Assembly (NCBI GenBank): GCA_028751875.1
Contig: CM054158.1
Coordinates: 15,000,595 to 15,064,594, forward strand
From: Rapana venosa
Lineage: Eukaryota; Mollusca; Gastropoda; Neogastropoda; Muricidae
Reading direction: 5' to 3'
Length of the DNA: 64,000 bases
The notes below the pieces were generated by a model, which was not told the origin of the DNA, did not search any database, and saw only the letters and a program-made list of their open reading frames with translations. Positions 42,506 to 54,930 of the stretch are shown piece by piece. How positions within the stretch are numbered: the first letter of the stretch is position 1; every line of letters starts with the position of its first letter. A program made the position numbers and the translations under genes.

Positions 42506-42855
42506 TGTGTTTTGTTGTGTGTGAGGGTCTGGTATTGTTTGTGTTGTTGCGTTTATTTGTGTTATTGTTGTGTGTGTTTGTAGTGTTGTGAAGTGTCTGG
42601 TAATTGTTGTTGTGTTGTGTGCGTATTGTGATGCGTGTGTGTTGTGGTGCGTGTTGGTTGTGTGTGTTTTATAATTGTGCAGTGGTGTGTGTGTTGTTGT
42701 GTTGTTTATGTGTTGTGTTGTGTGCGTGGGTGTGTGTGTTGTGTGTGGTGTGTGTATGTGTGTGTATGTGTGTGTGATGTGTTGTGTTGTGTGAGTGTTT
42801 TGTGTTGTTTGTGTTTTTATTTTGTGTTGATTTTGTGGTGTGGGTGCAATCTTTA
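42506..42855. repeat. TG-rich tract
   Basis: Imperfect TG/TTGTG repeats throughout. Confidence 0.9.
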
Positions 42856-42909
42856 ATTTCCATTTATTATATTATTCGAGATAGTTTATATAAAATACTA
42901 TGCTTTTAA

Positions 42910-43090
42910 TATCCAAATCCCCGTGTGTGTGTGATTTGTAATTTTAATCAACCCGTTCCTGACAGACCTAAACACAAGGTCTATCTTCGCGAGAAGCGGA
43001 AAAAGTTTAAACGATGCGCAAGATGTTTCTAGCAGTGTGTCGCTACACGATGACCTCAGTTTATAGTCTCCTCACAAATGACTTATTAAA
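42910..43090 (-). mobile_element. SINE B, heavily diverged fragment
   Basis: AATCCCCGTGTGTGTGTGAT, CCGTTCCTGACAG, GATGCGCAAGATGTTTC and CTCAGTTTATAGTCTCC keep the family order. Confidence 0.7.
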
Positions 43091-43139
43091 CAGGTGTGCT
43101 GCGTGCTTGCATGCGTTCATAGCTGCGTGCGTGCGTAAG

Positions 43140-43440
43140 CGTGCGGTGTGATGTGTGTGTGTGTGTGTGTGTGTTGTGTGTGTTGTACACATACATAATG
43201 GGGGCATAGTGTGTGCCCGCATGTAGGGAGCACGCTCCTAGGACCGTTAACATATGCGATTGCTCTATTATACTCAGAATGTGTTGTGGTAGTGTGTTGT
43301 GTGATGTAGTGTGTGTTTTGTGTGTTGTGTGTGTGTGTGTGTGTGTTTGTGTGTGTAGTGTGTTGTGTGTGTGTGTGGTGCGTGATGGTGTGTGTGTGTG
43401 TGTGGTGTGTGTTGTGTGTGTAGCGTGTTCGTTACGTGGT
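43140..43440. repeat. TG-rich tracts
   Basis: Two TG blocks (43146-43190 and 43285-43430) separated by unassigned sequence. Confidence 0.9.
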
Positions 43441-43451
43441 ATGCGTGTATG

Positions 43452-43545
43452 TGCTTTTTTTTATCCAGCCCCATGTGTAGACGGTTTGGTAAATTCTTGC
43501 TCATCAGTTCCCACCAGGCACACAATGGCCTACTCTACAAAAGGC
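43452..43545 (-). mobile_element. SINE B fragment
   Basis: TTTTATCCAGCCCCATGTGT, CAGTTCCCACCAGGCACACA, ATGGCCTACTC, then the sequence changes to TG/CG repeats. Confidence 0.82.
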
Positions 43546-43859
43546 GTGTGTGGATGTGTGTGTGTGCGTGCACGCGCAGCGTCGCGTGTAGTGTGCGAGT
43601 GTGCTTGCGCAGTGTGCCTGTGTTGTGGAAACACTTCTATATACAACTATATTATAGTTCTCCAACACAACACGTGTGAGGTTGTTTTTTATATTTTCCC
43701 AATCAATTACAAAGCAAAAATAAATAATAAAAACCCAGAAAGGACCATTAAGGACAACACCCCCCAAAAAGAAATCACCTCGATTCAGAAGTATGAGAAT
43801 ATGGCTACCTAAACGATTGGAAAAAAAAAACCGGTCACTTACAAGGGCAAAAAATACAA

Positions 43860-43915
43860 AATACACCATGGTGATCCTAGGATAGCTCTAGCCGAGGAAC
43901 AAAACATATACAAAA
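43860..43915 (+). mobile_element. Repeat C, 3' fragment
   Basis: GATAGCTCTAGCCGAGGAAC followed by an AAAACATA/ACAACAA-rich tail that extends to about 44010. Confidence 0.65.
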
Positions 43916-44540
43916 CAAAAACAACACTCTCATAACCCAACGACAAAACAAATCGACCACACCTCCACCCCAAAACAACAACAAACAACAACAACACACA
44001 CAAACTACAACAAGAAATCTCACCGATACAATAACACCACAGCAGCTACAATCATGGCCACAGATAACAGAACCATATCAAGGATAGTGCAGGCTTAACA
44101 CTCTATATGATAATAAATCCATCCAAACAACAACACATCTCACCTGAAAAGAACAACAACAACCATTAGCACTACAATCATAGACCACAGATGCTAAACC
44201 ATATCAATGATGCGGCTATAACAGTCCTATATGAAACTATAATCCATTCTGCGAAAGACCATGAACGTTCACTTGAATTGACCGCCGTTTTAATAAGGAA
44301 AGCCGCCAAATCCTCCCAATCGAAGGAATCGTGCAGACAAAGCTGTGCACGGGAAAATCCTGTTGGCAAAGAACGTTATTTTATGCGGATTTTAGGCTCC
44401 ACAGAGTTTGATTCATATATGACAAGTGAGGATAGAAGCTGTGGTTGTGTGAGGAGTACAGTATTACATGTTCTGATATTTAGGTGGGGCTGGGATGAGT
44501 GGGGTAGGGGGGGGGTGGTGGTTGCAGGATTGGTTGTTGT
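43916..44540. other. Unassigned sequence, CAA-rich at left
   Basis: A + frame over 44191-44470 is open and of mixed composition, but I recognise no family and no splice context. It is not called a gene. Confidence 0.4.
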
Positions 44541-44690
44541 TGTTAGATTTTTTTTACGTTCTCTTGGCTAGGAGCTCACTAGAGGGTGTATACCAATTTT
44601 AATGGTATTTTTTTTTTTTGCGTATGGGGGCATGTTTGTAGCCAAAAGTCCTTATAAGTAAGCTATATGTCGACGTTCGGGATGATGTGT
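44541..44690 (-). mobile_element. Repeat C fragment, diverged
   Basis: Reading +, TTACGTTCTCTTGGCTAGGA, GCTCACTAGAGGG, a T-run, then GGGGGCATGTTTGTAGCC and GTCGACGTTCGGGATG, in the same relative order as the 34.75-kb copy. Confidence 0.5.
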
Positions 44691-44904
44691 AGAACATCGA
44701 TCTATCACTGAGTATAGCATTTTTATAATATATAATATTTGATTTGAAGTTATTCATTTGCGACTGTTTTTTATCACATATGAAAAGTAGCTGCATGGCG
44801 TCTTCAGAGATGATAGTCTACACACGACATCAATGCATAAGCTTTTGTAAAACAAAAAAATTGTCCATCCGTTCTTACCAGCACAAATGGCGCTACTCAC
44901 ACAC

Positions 44905-45130
44905 ATGGTGGAAACGTGGTCTAGAGGTAACGCGCCTGATCTGATAAACTGAAAAGACCCCGGGATCATGAAGTGTCGGGCGGTCGTACCTCCGTTTGGA
45001 CCGGAAATTTTCCTGCATCATCCCTTAAGACCATAGATTTGGTTGGTCTGGGCCTAGTCCTTTTCGGACAGTGATACCGATAAAACCGAGAGTCACCGTG
45101 TGTTTTACAGACGTATTATTAGCAGCACGT
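44905..45130 (+). mobile_element. SINE E, tRNA-headed repeat (single copy here)
   Basis: GGTGGAAACGTGGTCTAGAGGTAACGC has an A-box-like TGGTCTAGAGG, followed by a degraded B box (CCCGGGATCATGAA). The body includes CCGGAAATTTTCCTGCATCA and ends in AGCAGCACG, with A-rich runs (45228-45269) shortly after. Confidence 0.55.
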
Positions 45131-46470
45131 AAAAAAACCCAACGGCAACAAGAGAGTTTTCCGAGGCAAAAGTTCTAATCTTAAACAAAGCCACATCTAG
45201 ATAGGGGAAACAAATACCGCTGCCACATAAAAAAAAAAAAAAAACAAAAAAAAAAAAAAAAAAAAAAAAAGGGTGAAAGGAGGCGCAAGTACCGCTAAGT
45301 GCGCGGCGTTCCTACGCCGCACTCCACGCACACGTGGAGAGCCGCCAATTTCATCGAAAAAATCAGCCATGAATTATAACAAGATGGTATAGAACAAAAA
45401 AATCTCGAGCGCTTTGAAATGTTTCTTGTACAAGATGCAATGACGCGATATAAAATTCCGATACAACATATATTTATTAATTACTATACTCTTCCGAAAA
45501 GCGAATCAGGTTTCACGCTCGTACACAGATGATCTGCGCGCATTAACACACAGGACTCTAGTGTTTATATAGATTGTCTTTAGAAAGGGCTGAGATAAGT
45601 AACAGTCTGAGTACGTTACCGTTCAGATACAAAGGTACCAAAGCTGAACACTTCCAAAGTGATCGCAGCGAGCAGCGCGAGCGGACCCTTCCTGGCTGTA
45701 GAGCGCACCTGAGGCCTATCACATCGAAAATCTTCCAGTGATTTTCTGACCCTGAGAATGAGACTTACGGCCACTTAGAGCTAAGCTGGGAGGAGAGAGC
45801 TGCTGTGAGCGGCGATAGAGGGTACAGCAGGACATAGATCATGTATCGAAGATGAGGAAAAACAAACAAAACAAGGGACAATAGAATCAACCTACAGTTA
45901 CCAAATATAACTAGTGATATAATAATCCATTCAAACACCAGCGCAGGAACGTGCTAAGTGGCAAAGCACAAAGGATAACCATGTCCGCGACATTCATTAA
46001 ATCAATCCCTACGTTAGGTAAAGATAAGGTAGCCACGGGTTCATAGATGGTGATTTCACAGACCAGTACCCAGCACTAGCAATCTGCAATCAAGGAGATA
46101 AGCTCACTCCCAGGAATGGTTGAGACCAGACCATAAACACACACACTGTCGTGAAATAGTTTTCAATACAAGCCCCCCACCCTTCTCCGCCCCCCTCCCT
46201 CCGCCCCCCACCCCCCCCTCCCGTCCCCCCCGCCCCCAGGCCACGCCGCCCTAAGCAACTTCCTAGCCTGAAGAAGTGTAACGACTGTTGACAAAAATGC
46301 AATATAACATAACTTACGAATCTTACTTACATTTCCCCCTTTGTTTTCTGTTTTTCCTATCTCTTCTAATGTTTGGTATATTTTAACTAGTTCTCCTTTC
46401 TGTTTTTATTTTATTTTATACAAAAATTATAACACGAAACATATATTAAAATACGTGTTGCTTAAGGTTA
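45131..46470. other. Unassigned sequence with poly(A) and C-rich tracts
   Basis: A-run at 45228-45269, a small inverted repeat GCGGCGTTCCTACGCCGC at 45302-45319, and C-rich sequence at 46170-46240. No gene, RNA or known family found. Confidence 0.5.
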
Positions 46471-46474
46471 TTGT

Positions 46475-46745
46475 ATAAAAATGAGTATGGTTATTGTTCA
46501 AGTAAGGTTATTGTTAAAGGTAAGGTAATTGTTAAAGGTAAGTGGTATTGGTTAAAAGTAAGGGTATTTTTAAATGTATGGTATTGTTTAAGGATAAGGT
46601 TATTGTTAAAGGGTAAGGTTAGTGTAAAGGTAAGGGTATTGTTAAAGTAAGAGTAAATGTTATAGTAAGTTGGTATTGTTAAAGTATGAGTTATTGTTAA
46701 AGGAAGGTTAGTGTTCACCGGGTAAGGTATTGTTACAAGGCAAAG
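46475..46745. repeat. Tandem repeat of about 18 bp (GGTATTGTTAAAGGTAAG type)
   Basis: About 14 imperfect units with frequent one-base gaps. The minus-strand Thr/Leu/Asn-rich ORF is an artefact. Confidence 0.85.
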
Positions 46746-47079
46746 TAAACGTATATGACATATAAGTTAAAGAGAGACTATATAACAAAAACAAACAAAA
46801 CGTGCATGTGTGTATGTTTGTGCGCTTGCGTATTCATGCTGTGTAGTTGTGTGCGTGCGTAGCATTGGTGTGTTCGATCTTGCGTGGCGTACTGCATGCG
46901 TGCATGTGTGTGTGTTTGTGTGTCTGTGTGTATAGAGAAAAGGCCACAGGTGCAGGGAAAAATTCACCTCTGACAGATAGTTGACTAACGATTACGGTCA
47001 AGGAATGAGACACAACCCAACTACCCCAGAGATGAACAATTATAACAAAACAATGATTAAATGATACGGGACAAAAACC
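46746..47079. other. Unassigned sequence with short TG stretch
   Basis: TG/TGCG repeats at 46800-46935. Nothing else. Confidence 0.5.
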
Positions 47080-48425
47080 TAAAGCACGCTCTCTTTCTCA
47101 TCTGTCATCTTTCTCGTCTCTGTCTTCTCTCAATCTGTGCTAGCTGTCTGTCGTGTCCTCTCTCTCTACTCTCATCTCTCTTCTCGTCTCATCACTCTCG
47201 AGTCTCTCTCATCTCTCTCCTTCATCTCTCTCTCTCTGTCTGTACTAGTCTGTGTCCGCTCTCTCAGTTCCCTAAACAGAGGGAAGGGACTAATGAAAAA
47301 GCAATGTATGTGAATGCCTATCCTGTAACCTTGAAATAAAGATCAATCATTCATTCATTCCTCTCTCTCATACTCTCTCATTCCTCATCCTTCCTATCTA
47401 CATCATTCTAAAGCCAACAAAAGAAAATTCATCCCATCGCTTCTCTCATACTCGACGTCTCTCTCACTCTCTCGAGCTAGTCTGTCTGTCTGTCAGGTCT
47501 GTTCTTTTCACTCTCGTTCCTTAATCAGGGCAAGGGCCAGCATGAAAAAAAGGTAATAGTGATTCCTAGTCTGTAACCCTTGAAAAAAGATCAAACATTC
47601 AATCATTTAATTCATTCAATTCTCATCTTCTCTACTCATCTCTCTCAGTCGATCTCTCCTCTCCTCAATTCTATAAACCATACATCCTCTAGTCATCTCT
47701 ACTCGCTCTCTCCTCATATGCTCTCTCCTCTCTCTCATCTCATCTCACTCTTCCACTAATCTCAATCCATCTAAACCTCTCTTCTTCTCATCACTATCTC
47801 AGATCATCTAGCATCACACTTTCTCTTCTCCCATTCTCATCTCATCTCGTGCTTCTCATCACTGCTCTCTCTCTCTCTCTGCTACTCTCTCCTCTCATAG
47901 CTCTCTCTCTCTCTCAATCTCTTCTCTCATCGAATCGACTGCTACTCTCATCTACTCTCTGCATCTCACATCGTCGGATCTTCTTAGCTCACTCTCCTCT
48001 CTCTCTGGCTCTCTCTCTCTCTCTCTCTGCTTATGCACGTCCTTCTCGATCTCTCTCATCCCTGTCACCACTCATCATTCTACGTCTCTGCTATGCATCA
48101 AATCTACCCTGATCAAATCTCTCTCTATCTCTATGTCTCTCTCTCTCCATTCGTCTCTCTGCACTCATCAAAGTCATACAACGTTCGTTTTCTCTCTTCA
48201 TCTCAATCATTTTACTTCTCTTCCTCTCCTCTCATCTCTCACTCTACTGGCTCACACTTCTCTCTCTCTCTCTGGCTTCTCATCTCGTGGATCTCTCCAT
48301 CTTCCATACATCTTCTCCTCTCATCTCTCAGTCTTCTTCACTCTCTCATAATCATCTCTGGTGAAAAGTCGTCATCAACCGAAATCTCATCACTCTCTCT
48401 ATCACATCTCTTCCACTGTTGTTTG
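47080..48425. repeat. CT-rich (CTCTCATCTCTC)n low-complexity block
   Basis: Imperfect CTCT/CATCTCT units for over 1.3 kb. It is interrupted at about 47265-47350 and 47515-47620 by two copies of a segment like CAGGGCAAGGGCCAGCATGA...CTAGTCTGTAACCCTTGAAA...TCATTCATTC. Confidence 0.9.
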
Positions 48426-48439
48426 CCTTTTAAATCTGG

Positions 48440-51400
48440 TTAAATGGAGATTGAATGCACAGAGAATCAGCACATTAGAATTATTCCTTTCAATGGGATA
48501 GCTAAAGGATTATGAAGAACATAGTTGGTCCAAGTAAATGAACGCATTCCGAAGGAAATTCACAGATAGTTTCTGGTTAACAAATTATGGTTGCAACAAC
48601 TGATAGAATTTTGTACATGTATGACTGTCTTATATGGATATGGGCTGATTGAAACAGATTTGATAAAACGTGTAACATATGCTGGATACACAGGTGAAAG
48701 TCACTAGTGGATTATTTTGTTTCATACTGTTAAGCTTTAGTTCTTCAGTTCCAAATGATTACCTTAGTTTTGTGAAACTTCATAGAGTCTGAATCATTTA
48801 CCACAGTATGCTAAAATATAATAGACAACTGAGGACGGCAATGACTGACCTGATAAACAAGAAAAGTAAATGAAAAAAGCTGTGTATGAGGAATTTATCT
48901 GGAATGAGGCACAAGAAGAATGATCAAGAAAGTCATGGAGAAGCACATATGTTCCAAAATAGATTACGATGGCCATAAATACCTTGATGAGGACTAGAAA
49001 AAGCTTTAGATATATTTGTAAAAGTGTATAAAGAGTCTATGCAAATTTATGCCTCTAAGAAGGTGTCTGTAATTGCCCTAGGACATAAAAAAGATCAGAC
49101 AGAGTGGTTTGACAGATGAATGTGAAAACAAACAAAGAAAAGAATGTAGAAAAAAATTACAATGGTTCAGAGGATCGATAAAGAGTAGATAGGCAAATAT
49201 ATGTTATACATGCAAAAAACAATATACAGACATCTGGTTGAAAAACCAAAGGGAGACGAAAACTTTTCGAAATGGGGCAAAAAACAGAAGCATATAGCAA
49301 AGAAATTAACAATGGGTCACACTTTTGTAATTGAGGCTGAAGGTAAATGGTTGCGAAAAGAACAAGAAAAGGTAGTCAAACTAATATTAGTATCAGATGA
49401 AGTAGGTTCAATCATTTCAAAACTGTTTTCCCAAGGTAATAATGATAGAACTTGAAAGGGATGACTGATAATTTGAACTGGAAACCATTCGACGAGGAAA
49501 TTAGATAAAATCATGAATACAATCAAATAATTAGAAGTAGAAGGTTGTTCAGCAATAGATATACGTAAAAAAGGGTAAAGCTAGTGTGATAAGATGACAT
49601 GTTAGCTGAAATGGTACGATCAGGTGGTATAATATTGTAAATGTTTCTAACAAAAGATTAGGAGCAACCGTGGTCGAGTGGGGTAGGGGCAGATCAAGCT
49701 CGTGATCCCAGAGTGTCGCAGGGTTCTGACGCCCGCTTCGGCTCGGTGTTGTGCCCATGGAAAGACACTTACTCTATTTTCGCTCACTCCATACTCAGGT
49801 TAAGCAAGTGGCATTACCTTAAAAAACAACTCTGCTGAGGAAGTATCTGGCGACAGATCTAGCGTCCTGTCAAGGGTGTTGTAAAAACCATCAGTTCGCA
49901 TTACTCTACAGGAAACCAGGGCATTAAGCTCCGTCTCTATAGCCTTCTGGCTCGAAAGAACACTTTTTTTTCTATACAAAAATTATTAAATGTTAGTTTT
50001 GAACAAGGTATTTACCCAGGGGGAATGGTCAAAAGCTAAATATAACCATTGCATAAAAAAGGAAGACCTAAAATGATTTAGATTTAACTTACAGGGGAAT
50101 ATCTCATCTAAGTATTATATCTAAAAGCTATAAAACTACAATACTAAATAGCGCACTATAATCGACGTTGGTAGAGAGCATTACAACTTAAATTTCAGAA
50201 TGGTCAAGCAGAGATTTTTCGGAAAAAATAAAATATTCAACGAGAATTGATCAAATATATACACTATTAACCACAACGCATTGTTATAATTCAGAGCCGA
50301 ATATAAATAAACAAAAAAGGAAGGAAACTCTATGTTCATTTTTGTAATTTCAGAAAGCTTGATGATTCTGTTCAGACATAGACAAAACTCATGCAGATGC
50401 ATTCAAGCTCAATAGGTGTATATAGGTAAATTTCTTTGCTGCACTAACAAGCTATGTACAAAATGGTCAATAAAATCAAATTGTTCGATAGCAGAATTCG
50501 AATTGAAACGACGAAATAGTTGATTTGACCCATTGGGGGTAAGGCAAGGCAGTGTTCTTAGCCCAGGCTCTGTCCCTATTTGTAAACCAGTTAGGGTCAG
50601 ATCAAATTAACAAAAGAGGGTAAACATGGGTACAGCTATTTGACCAGAGATGGATATTATCGGAATTACTTGCATCTAGTTATTGCAGAATGATTAGTGG
50701 GCCACTGATTTAACAACAACGACCAAGATGGTCTCAGAATCAGTTACAATGTATCGAACTTGCTGAAATAAGGATAAAAGTTAAGATGTAAACGATAGAT
50801 AATAAATCAAAATATCGGTATTTTAAAAAAGGGGGCTTTTTGGTAAACATGAACATATGGTTCTATGATGGTAAAGATCTTAAATAGTACAACAATTATA
50901 GCATATTGAGGGTTTTAGGTTCCCACAATGTAATTCAGATGCGAAAAACGGTACACAGCATCTAATAACAATAGGGAAAAAGGCAGTCGTACAGCAACTA
51001 ATGAGATTTTTCTGAAATATAACACGTTATGACAGTAAAGTACTTTTTCTAACATTTATGATACCAAAAATACATCCAATATTTTCTATAAGTATGGCTG
51101 TTGAGTCTAGTGGGAATGAATACCAGTTAGTAACATATAGGAAAAGTCCACATGATGGCAAGCAAAGGTTTTTTCGGTGTAACCAAATCAAAACACCTGA
51201 ACAAAATGATATAAGGATGAATTGTGTAGATATCCTCCTTGCAATGTAAATTCATACACATGCCTTCATAAGATATTGCGGTTTAAATTATTATACAAAT
51301 GAAATAAAGTGAACGGTTACATATAAGGCGTATCAAAGTGCTGTTTTCAGCTAGAACAAATACACGGAAAATCATGCTGGAGTTTCGAAAATAAGAGAAC

Positions 51401-51900
51401 ATCTTATGCTTAACTGATTTAACATTAGTTGGTTGCAGCAGGGTGTTTGGGAGATTGTGAAGAGTTTTGCTAGAAGCATATTTTAAATATATGTATGCAT
51501 CGATATGTTTATTCAAGAATGTATCAGGACTATAAAGAGAGTCGTGATAGATATACGAACCATTATAGATTCATTTAAAGAACAATATATTTCTGAAAAT
51601 GAAAGTTATATTTCTAACAGCATATTGAAAATTATTGTTCGTGTTGCCATCAAAGTAGTAAGGTTTAATGTACATACAATGTACTCTTCACGGAATAACA
51701 ATGTAAATAACGACTAAAGTGAAATCTGTTCAATGATAAATTCTGTCCATTTGCAAAATCAGATCGAAAATGAAAAAAAATTGTGTTATTGTTGGTGCCT
51801 ACGTAATGAAGAAATAACGGGAACTAAATTTTCTAAAAGAGTTCAAAGGAATTCTATCGCTTCTGCACATGTTGGCCTTTAGAGCCCTGAACCATCCAGA
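48440..51900 (+). pseudogene. LINE ORF2 remnant (reverse transcriptase to C-terminus), interrupted by a SINE
   Basis: Many stops and shifts, but order is preserved. TEWFDR...KKR.M.KK near 49105 resembles the post-endonuclease linker. At 49580-49640 a frame reads DMLAEMVRSGGI, the region before the reverse transcriptase. GVRQGSVLSP at 50536-50565 is motif B. FKKGGFL near 50830 followed by W-FYDGK, and IGKKAVVQQLM near 50975, match the thumb and downstream part of this LINE type. A stretch near 51540-51700 matches the C-terminal region before the DExHF motif. The element is 3-3.5 kb on the + strand. A tRNA-headed SINE sits at 49655-49965. Clade is not assigned. Confidence 0.65.
49655..49965 (+). 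mobile_element. SINE D, tRNA-headed repeat inserted in a LINE
   Basis: AGCAACCGTGGTCGAGTGGG has an A box (TGGTCGAGTGG). AGGGTTCTGACGCCCG is a B-box-like element 60 bp on. The body has GTGCCCATGGAAAGACACTT and TCCATACTCAGGTTAAGC and ends CTTCTGGCTCGAAAG. LINE coding similarity continues on both sides. Confidence 0.72.
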
Positions 51901-53220
51901 GATACAAATTATCTAAATATGAGTTTCATGCAAGCAATAATGGCGCAAGAAAATACTTTAAGTCTACAAGGTTAACCAAATCCCTATTATGTAGCATCTT
52001 GTAACCATTGTAAACATGTTCACAAATTAACCTCTTGTTTTATTAATCGCTATAATCAAGAATTCTGACTGCATTAACATGATCAGTGTTTTTTCTGTAT
52101 CTCTGCCTTTTATACTAATATCTCTGACTCGATGATTTCAGTAAAATGTGAAATGTAAACTGTTGAGGTTTTGACAACTTTCCTTCAAATATTTGAACTG
52201 TAGTATGGGTTAGGTATGAAATGTACCATTTATGATACACCTTAACCATGATTGTAGAATAAATAAGTATGGGGCTAGACGCCTAGTTAGTATAAGAGAT
52301 AATCATTTCTCTTATCTCTTTTCTATATTGTATTGTGCCTAAGGCCTATGTGGCAATAATCATTTTTTCAGAGTTCAAAAAGAGAGGAATACATGTATGG
52401 TATAGATCGTTTAAAGTAATTTTTGTGTAAAAAGAGGCAGTATTTAACTTTATAGATGTCTACTGCTTTCGTAGTAGCAATTACACAGCAAGAGTTAAAT
52501 GCTTTTTTCCTCTCTTAACAATATATGTTTATAGTATATAGTTGATAATATCCCGAGGATATAACATGTCTCATTTTGTATAAACGAACTTTGAAAATGA
52601 ATCCCAACAATCCTAATTGAAATGTTACATAGTACTCCAAGACTTTTTTTTGTAACAAATTGAGATTTTAAGCAAATGTGATCAGTTTTTGGCTTGTGAT
52701 GTACCCATGACAGATATGTTCATAGTAAAGAAATAATGAGTACAATAGACATAGTTGTCTAGACTACACTTTGCATTCTATTAACTAAAAGAGGAAAATA
52801 GATGTTGCGCAAATACTATTATGAAAAAGCTGCATTATCTGATTAATACTCATATGATGATTTTTTCACTTAGACACGGAAAGCAACATTCTTTTCTATG
52901 ATGGGGTTATGATTGATTTAAGGTTTATAAATCAATAAAAAAATGGAATAAATAGGGAGTGTTTCTTTTGAATTCCTATGATCCATGAACTTTTATACTG
53001 AAATAAAATCATTTGGCATTATTTGGCTATTATAATTACTTGTTTGGATTGATTTTTCTTCTCGATAATAGTCCCATACACATCTTATTTGTTTGCATTT
53101 GCTTGCCAATGATAAAGAAATGAACCCATTGTACGTATTCCCATACTAGCAAGAAATGTATTGTGGTCCAAGGCCAATGTTAACTTAAACATCGATTCAG
53201 TGTTCATGTATCATGAGGTT
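51901..53220. other. Unassigned AT-rich sequence
   Basis: No repeat family, tandem array or convincing ORF. It could include the decayed 3' end of the preceding LINE. Confidence 0.5.
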
Positions 53221-53224
53221 CTCT

Positions 53225-53355
53225 AAAATTATCTCTTCTCAATCTCTCTCTCTCTCTTCTCATCACAATCTCTCGTCTTCATGTCATCACTCTCGGTTCA
53301 TATCCACCAATTGACTCATTTCTCGAACATCTCTCTCTCTCTCTCATTCTCTAGT
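53225..53355. repeat. CT-rich tract
   Basis: CTCTCTCTC runs at 53240-53260 and 53328-53345 in a pyrimidine-rich context. Confidence 0.8.
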
Positions 53356-53730
53356 GTTGCCTTTAGACGAGACAAAGCTTGGCCCAGTAGTCATACCTTT
53401 ACGAAACAAGAAAACAGAGAACAGTACAACAGGAAACATAGTACAGTTACGTTAATCATTTTCCCATTGTCCAGACAACGCAAATCTGCATGTGATGGAA
53501 AATTTCAACATCACTAGAAGCCCACATAAAGAGGAAGAGAAAATATGAAAACGTTTAAGTCACAACTACACACACAATAAAATGAAAAGAACAAAAAAAG
53601 TTATTGTTCATTCCAAAATGGAACTTGATCTGAAATCCTATATATAAAGATAAATTATAATTAAGATGATGATAGAATCATGTGGGTAAAATATCATGCT
53701 TTTGGTTGAGGGTGTTAGAAGTCTTAGTGA
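53356..53730. other. Unassigned sequence
   Basis: Nothing recognised. Confidence 0.4.
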
Positions 53731-53734
53731 TAAC

Positions 53735-53845
53735 AAATAGATGTTGTGTGGTGTTTGTGTGTGTTAGTGTGTGTGTGTGTGTGTGTGTGTGTTGTGTGTG
53801 TGTGTGATGTGTGTGGTGGGTTTGTGTGTTGTGAATGCGTGATGT
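53735..53845. repeat. (TG)n tract
   Basis: Imperfect TG array. Confidence 0.95.
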
Positions 53846-53889
53846 GTACTTTTAATGTTTATTTTATTTATTAATTAATATATGTTCTT

Positions 53890-54640
53890 TAGTTTATTCT
53901 TTATATCAGAGAGAAAATGGAATATGCACTCATGTGCTTTTTTTTATTATCCACAGTTCCCCGATGCATGGTAAAAAAAAGCGGTAAAGGAGTCCCATAC
54001 CCTATAAGGTCCGATGAGGGGAGCTAGGTCGTCATAAAAGTCAGACACTCAGACTTCTCTATGGAGGAGCACATGCTATAATAGAGTGCGTCGCCTCATC
54101 TCCTCTCACCATCGCGCTATTACTCTTCCCTTGACCCGTAAGAGGGCAGGTTACACCCATTTTATCATTTTGTGAGCTGTGACACTGGGGGAACTGTACT
54201 AGAAGTCCAATAGCGCGCAAACGGGTCACTATCCATCCAAGTGGTAACCACGGACTCGACCTCTTAACTTGGCTGTGGGGAAAGCGAGTGCTCCGACACA
54301 TACTTGAGCTGGTCCAGGGCGTACCATCCCGTATGCATGGGGTTTTGTAAATTTTCTGTCAGTCTGTGCTCCCCACCGGCAGTCACAATGGGCCTAACAT
54401 CTTACAAAAGCAGAACAAGATTTAATCGTGAGCTGTACAAGATGAGTTCAATAGCGTACGTTCGCACTACAGACCTTCGTTTTATAGTCTTCAGACCGAA
54501 GGACTTTGGGAGAGTGGAAGTCTGCACTGATTGTTAAACTTCCAGGGAAAATTATCCTCCTTGAACGGGAATTGAATCCCGGGTAGCAGAATTGCAGCGC
54601 AATGTTTCTGACAAACACTAGGTCTAGTTCGCCCACCCAG
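53890..54640 (-). mobile_element. SINE B, full-length copy split by SINE A
   Basis: The 3' end lies at 53890-53971 (AATATGCACTCATGTGC, then CCCGATGCATGG). The rest resumes at 54328 (CCCGTATGCATGGGGTTTTG) and runs through CACCGGCAGTCACAATGGGC to a degraded B box (GGGAATTGAATCCCGGG, read on +) and head near 54620. The interruption is a SINE A. Confidence 0.88.
53982..54325 (-). mobile_element. SINE A inserted in SINE B
   Basis: Reading +, GTAAAGGAGTCCCATACCCT begins the reversed 3' end. CACTATCCATCCAAGTGGTA is the 5S-like part. GGAAAGCGAGTGCTCCGACA is the head, with a slightly expanded A-box zone to about 54325. Near-identical flanks (53959-53971 and 54328-54340) are its target-site duplication. 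Confidence 0.85.
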
Positions 54641-54654
54641 GCAAATCGGGATAA

Positions 54655-54700
54655 CAGTGTGTGTGGGTGTGTGTGTTGTGTGTGTGTGTGTGTGTGTGTG

Positions 54701-54733
<33 letters not shown>

Positions 54734-54930
54734 GTTTGTTTGTGTGTGTGTGTGTGTGTGATGTGTGTGTGCGTGTGCGTGAGCGGAAGTGCAACGCCTT
54801 CAAATTATTTAACGTCTTTTCAAAGTTTTTGATATAAACTTGTGTGTATGTGTTATGTTATGTGATGCTGGTGTGTGTGTGTTAGTAGTGTGTGTGTGTG
54901 TTGTGTGGGTGTGGTAGTTTGTGCCTGTAC
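54655..54930. repeat. (TG)n tracts, two blocks
   Basis: TG arrays at 54655-54780 and 54840-54925 separated by 60 bp. Confidence 0.93.

Noticed and set aside
44191..44571. 126-codon + strand ORF
   Set aside because: No recognisable domain or splice context; its C-terminal part is G/T-run sequence next to repeat C.
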